NCBI GenBank assembly: GCA_044375955.1
Contig: JBILLS010000016.1
Span: forward strand, 1 to 38,713
Length of the DNA: 38,713 nucleotides
Origin: VGCC01 sp044375955
GTDB taxonomy: Bacteria; Actinomycetota; Actinomycetes; S36-B12
Direction: 5' to 3'
Part shown: piece by piece, positions 36,208 to 38,713 of the stretch
Layout: each line of letters starts with the position of its first letter
Position numbering within the stretch: the first letter of the stretch is position 1
The notes under the pieces: generated by a model
Databases searched by the model: none
What the model was told of the DNA's origin: nothing
Seen by the model: the letters and a program-made list of their open reading frames with translations, nothing else
Translations under genes and position numbers: made by a program

Positions 36208-37070
36208 ACTACACCGAGCCCAGCGATCTTCCCGCGCCCGGCAGCCCGGACGATCCCCGCGAGTTCGAGCGGGAGATTGATCTCGACGCCAGTCAGAACG
36301 TGGACCCGCATGCCGCCACCCTCGAGCAGGTCCACGCCTCCGAAGCGGTGGGGGCCCTCGTGCGCGCCGACCGTGTGGTTGCGGGTTACTTCCCCGGCGT
36401 GAACATCCTCAACGGCTGCGATCTGTACGCCAAGGAGGGCGAACTCGTCGGGATCATCGGACCCAACGGGGCGGGTAAGTCCACCCTCCTCAAGGCCCTA
36501 TTCGGACTCGTGCGAGTCAACGAGGGAAGTGTGCTCCTGCGCGATGAAGACATCACGAACCTGCGTGCCGATCAGCTCGTGCGTCGCGGCGTGGGCTTCG
36601 TCCCGCAGAACAACAATGTCTTCCCTTCTCTAACCATCGAAGAGAACCTGCAGATGGGCGCTTTCCAGGAACCCAAGAAGTTCACCGAGCGCTTCGACAA
36701 GGTCGCGGATCTCTTTCCGACCCTCGGCCAGCGTCGCAAGCAACGCGCTGGATCGCTGTCCGGTGGTGAGCGGCAGATGGTCGCGATGGGCCGCGCACTC
36801 ATGATGGAGCCGTCCGTGCTGCTCCTTGACGAACCGTCTGCGGGTCTCTCCCCCGCGCTCCAGGACGAGGTGTTCGTGCGCGTTAAGGGCATCAATGCAA
36901 CCGGTGTGACCGTGATCATCGTCGAGCAAAATGCCCGCCGCTGCCTGCAGATCGTCGATCGTGGGTACGTGTTGGATCAGGGTCGCAACGCCTACACAGG
37001 CACCGGCCGCTCACTGGCCAATGACCCGAAGGTCATCGAGCTCTACCTCGGCACACTCGCCCGCGCGTAA
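36204..37070 (+). CDS. livF: Branched-chain amino acid type ABC ATPase LivF
   Basis: LivF (288 residues) is the second ATPase. Walker A is GPNGAGKS (86-93), the LivF-type segment RRGVGFVPQNNNVFPSLTIEEN is split here as RRGVGFVPQ and NNNVFPSLTIEEN, the signature is LSGGERQMVAMGRAL, and Walker B is VLLLDEPSAGLSP. About 50 acidic and polar residues precede the ABC fold, which E. coli LivF lacks. The GTG overlaps the livG stop and has GGAGG about seven bases upstream, so the extension is likely real. It is the last gene of livHMGF, followed by a hairpin shared with the convergent livK. Confidence 0.93.
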   Translation: MNYTEPSDLPAPGSPDDPREFEREIDLDASQNVDPHAATLEQVHASEAVGALVRADRVVAGYFPGVNILNGCDLYAKEGELVGIIGPNGAGKSTLLKALFGLVRVNEGSVLLRDEDITNLRADQLVRRGVGFVPQNNNVFPSLTIEENLQMGAFQEPKKFTERFDKVADLFPTLGQRRKQRAGSLSGGERQMVAMGRALMMEPSVLLLDEPSAGLSPALQDEVFVRVKGINATGVTVIIVEQNARRCLQIVDRGYVLDQGRNAYTGTGRSLANDPKVIELYLGTLARA

Positions 37071-37089
37071 CGCACCCCCGAACACGGAT

Positions 37090-37123
37090 GAGGCCCTGGC
37101 CTCCCGAAGGAAGCCAGGGCCTC
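37090..37123. terminator. Bidirectional hairpin between livF and livK
   Basis: A perfect 11-bp stem (GAGGCCCTGGC / GCCAGGGCCTC) with a 12-base loop lies in the 69-bp gap between the convergent livF and livK ends. There is no T-run on either side. Its position suggests it ends both transcripts. Confidence 0.65.
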
Positions 37124-37139
37124 GTGACCTGTGCCCGCC

Positions 37140-38471
37140 TTACGGCAGCGGCACCACGGCCGTGACCTTGCCGATCTCCGCGAACTCCGTGTTGCTGGAG
37201 TACTCGTTGATCGAGATCGTTCCCTCCGCGGGATCACCGAACTCATTGAAATCGACCGGGCCGGTTACACCCTGGAAGTCGATATCGGTTCCGGCATCCA
37301 GCAGCGCAACGCAGTCGGCCCAGGTGGAGCACTGCTCTCCACCGTTGCCGGCAACCTGCGGCAGGAACTCGGCGATGGAGGCGCCGTCGGCGCAACCAGC
37401 TGCCTGAGCGGCGAGCGCCACGAGCATGGTTGCGTCGTAGGCCTGCGCGCCGTAGGCGAAGTCGGTCAGCTCGGGATCAACCTCGAGCAGCGACTCGTTG
37501 AACGCCGTGAGATCGGCCTCACCGGACGGAACCGTCGCGATGACACCCTTCATGGTGTTCTTCGGGAAGTCCGCATATGCCGTCGTGGAGATGTTGCCAT
37601 CCACGAGGAAGATCGGAATGTCCTTCGGCCCAACGCCCTGCTTGATCATCTCCTGGAGCAGCTTGACTGTCTCCTCGAAGCCGATCACCGCAACTGCTTC
37701 GGGACCGCTGGCCTTGACCGCCGCAACCTCAGCCTCGAAGGAGGTGGCTGCCGGGTCGTAGACCTCATTGAACGTCACGGTGCCACCAGCCGCCTCGAAG
37801 TCCTTGACGGTGGCGTCCTTCAGACCCTCACCGTAGGGATCCTGGCGGGCAACGACAGCGAGCTTCGTGATGCCCTTATCGATAGCGGTGTTCGCGAGGA
37901 CCGCGCCCTGGAGCACGTCCGACGGAGCAACGCGGAAGTAGAGACCATTGTCCGGGTAGGTGGTCAGCGCCGGCGAGGTGTTCGCCGGTGAGATCTGAAC
38001 CACGCCGTTGGACGTGATCTTGTCGATGACGGTCAGGGATACGCCCGAGGAAGCCGCACCGATGATCGCCTGCACGCCCTGCGAGAGGTGCGAGTCGACG
38101 GTCTGCGATGCGATGTCGGTGCTGGTGTCGCCCGAGTCGCCCTCGATGTAGGTGACAGGCTGGCCGAGAACGCCGCCGGCGGCGTCGATCTCTGCGATTG
38201 CCTTCTCGACACCGGCGAACTCCGGTGGGCCGAGGAAGGCAAGGTCGCCCGTGGCGGGCAGCAGCGAGCCGACAACGAGGGTCGTGTTCGCACACGCTTC
38301 CTCAGCTGCGGTCTCCTCTGCGGTGGCAGTCTCCTCAGCGGGTGCCGCCTCGGTGGTTTCCGCCGCAGCGGTCTCCTCCGTGGCTGCCTCGTCACCGCTG
38401 CTGCACGCAGCGAGGGCGAGGGAGGCAACGCCGAGCACGGCCACGGCCTTGATGACCATAGTGCGCTTCAT
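37140..38471 (-). CDS. livK: Branched-chain amino acid type substrate-binding lipoprotein LivK
   Basis: This type I periplasmic-binding-protein-like lipoprotein (443 residues) would deliver substrate to LivHMGF. A signal peptide ends in a lipobox LALAAC (Cys23), then a Glu/Thr/Ala-rich linker (about 24-59) leads to the binding domain (LVVGSLLPATGDLAFLG, VQAIIGAASSGVSLTVIDKI, VVQISPANTSPALT). Family members bind branched-chain or other amino acids, amides or small organic acids; the ligand is not certain. The ATG has AAGGAG six bases upstream. The gene is convergent to its transporter rather than first in the operon, so expression is separately controlled. Confidence 0.93.
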   Translation of the reverse strand: MKRTMVIKAVAVLGVASLALAACSSGDEAATEETAAAETTEAAPAEETATAEETAAEEACANTTLVVGSLLPATGDLAFLGPPEFAGVEKAIAEIDAAGGVLGQPVTYIEGDSGDTSTDIASQTVDSHLSQGVQAIIGAASSGVSLTVIDKITSNGVVQISPANTSPALTTYPDNGLYFRVAPSDVLQGAVLANTAIDKGITKLAVVARQDPYGEGLKDATVKDFEAAGGTVTFNEVYDPAATSFEAEVAAVKASGPEAVAVIGFEETVKLLQEMIKQGVGPKDIPIFLVDGNISTTAYADFPKNTMKGVIATVPSGEADLTAFNESLLEVDPELTDFAYGAQAYDATMLVALAAQAAGCADGASIAEFLPQVAGNGGEQCSTWADCVALLDAGTDIDFQGVTGPVDFNEFGDPAEGTISINEYSSNTEFAEIGKVTAVVPLP

Positions 38472-38522
38472 GCATTCTCCTTGGACATACGAAACGACGA
38501 CGAGTGCCGTCGCAGTCCCGAC

Positions 38523-38528
38523 AGCCTA
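38523..38528 (-). promoter_or_regulatory. Candidate -10 hexamer of livK
   Basis: TAGGCT on the minus strand fits TANNNT, about 50 bases before the livK ATG. This leaves a leader of about 45 bases with an AAGGAG site. A small inverted repeat (CGACG-N5-CGTCG, 38498-38512) lies in that leader. No clear -35 is seen. Confidence 0.45.
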
Positions 38529-38573
38529 CGGCCCCCCATACACAGGTGCGAAATCCGGTGCGGGCTTCGGGTC

Positions 38574-38713
38574 CTATTCGTGACCTGTTTGTGACCTTTT
38601 CGCCCCTAAACGCTGCACGACCTCGGCCGCCGCTTCGGGCAGGGTCACCCGCCGATCCATCGCGGCCCGCCGAAGCAGCGCGAAGGCCTCCGGTTCACTG
38701 AGGCCCTGGGCAT
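38574..38713 (-). CDS. pdtaR: ANTAR-domain response regulator, PdtaR-like (5' part outside window)
   Basis: The last 45 residues of a reading frame enter from the window end and stop at TAG (38576-38574). They contain the ANTAR pattern GLSEPEAFALLRRAAMDRR followed by VTLPEAAAEVVQRLG, an RNA-binding antitermination domain. In actinobacteria a PdtaR-type regulator (receiver plus ANTAR) lies near polA and, in Streptomyces, next to a liv cluster, which fits this place. The receiver domain is not in the window, so the full architecture is inferred. It is upstream of livK on the same strand with 102 bp between. Confidence 0.8.
   Translation of the reverse strand, partial: AQGLSEPEAFALLRRAAMDRRVTLPEAAAEVVQRLGAKRSQTGHE

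Noticed and set aside
38200..38420. Repetitive GC-rich tract considered as a tandem repeat
   Set aside because: It encodes the Glu/Thr/Ala-rich linker of LivK after the lipobox; the repetition is low-complexity coding sequence, not a regular repeat array.

Overview
The window is a GC-rich stretch of chromosome from a member of the Actinomycetota, probably class Actinomycetes. The evidence is lineage-marker genes (rbpA, whiA, an ANTAR regulator of the PdtaR type, a SufR-led suf operon containing a Rieske ferredoxin), many GTG starts, very short intergenic gaps and a gene order that recalls Mycobacterium and Streptomyces. I cannot name the genus. Heme A synthesis genes imply an aerobic organism with an aa3-type oxidase. 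No gap between genes exceeds about 110 bp. I see no mobile element, CRISPR array, prophage, tRNA or rRNA.

Layout: (1) 1-5800, minus strand: the iron-sulfur assembly operon sufR-sufB-sufD-Rieske-sufC-sufS-sufU (sufU is cut by the window start). It is led by a SufR-type operator that covers the sufR start codon. (2) 5849-10914: ctaA (+) and ctaB (-) are convergent and overlap tail to tail; then tkt-tal (+) of the pentose phosphate pathway. The zwf-opcA-pgl genes that often follow tal in relatives are absent here. (3) 22641 down to 10911, minus strand: a long colinear run uvrA, Rieske lipoprotein, uvrC, rapZ, yvcK, whiA, gap, pgk, tpiA, secG, rbpA, covering nucleotide excision repair, envelope and division regulation, lower glycolysis, secretion and transcription initiation. 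(4) 22673-23605 (+): a metallo-beta-lactamase-fold hydrolase and a small two-helix membrane protein. (5) 32437 down to 23608, minus strand: polA, rpsA, coaE, uvrB and two tandem TerC-family membrane proteins. (6) 32485-32931 (+): a hotdog thioesterase. (7) 33014-38471: a branched-chain amino acid type ABC transporter, livH-livM-livG-livF (+), with the binding-protein gene livK convergent to it (-). LivH carries an unusual secreted N-terminal domain. The C-terminal ANTAR end of a PdtaR-like regulator closes the window.

Two themes run through the window. First, genes inside runs are tightly coupled: ATGA/GTGA overlaps occur at sufR/sufB/sufD/Rieske, tkt/tal, rapZ/yvcK/whiA, coaE/uvrB and livG/livF. 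These overlaps decide several starts. Second, many first genes have a -10-like hexamer exactly 6-7 nt before the start codon and no Shine-Dalgarno site, the layout of leaderless actinobacterial mRNAs (ctaB, tkt, the metallo-hydrolase, the downstream TerC gene, coaE, polA, the thioesterase and probably sufR).

This is essentially core genome. I did not find a convincing new biological system. The best leads are the LivH fusion, the missing zwf-opcA-pgl block, the tandem TerC genes behind uvrB, the SufR operator and the leaderless and back-to-back promoters.
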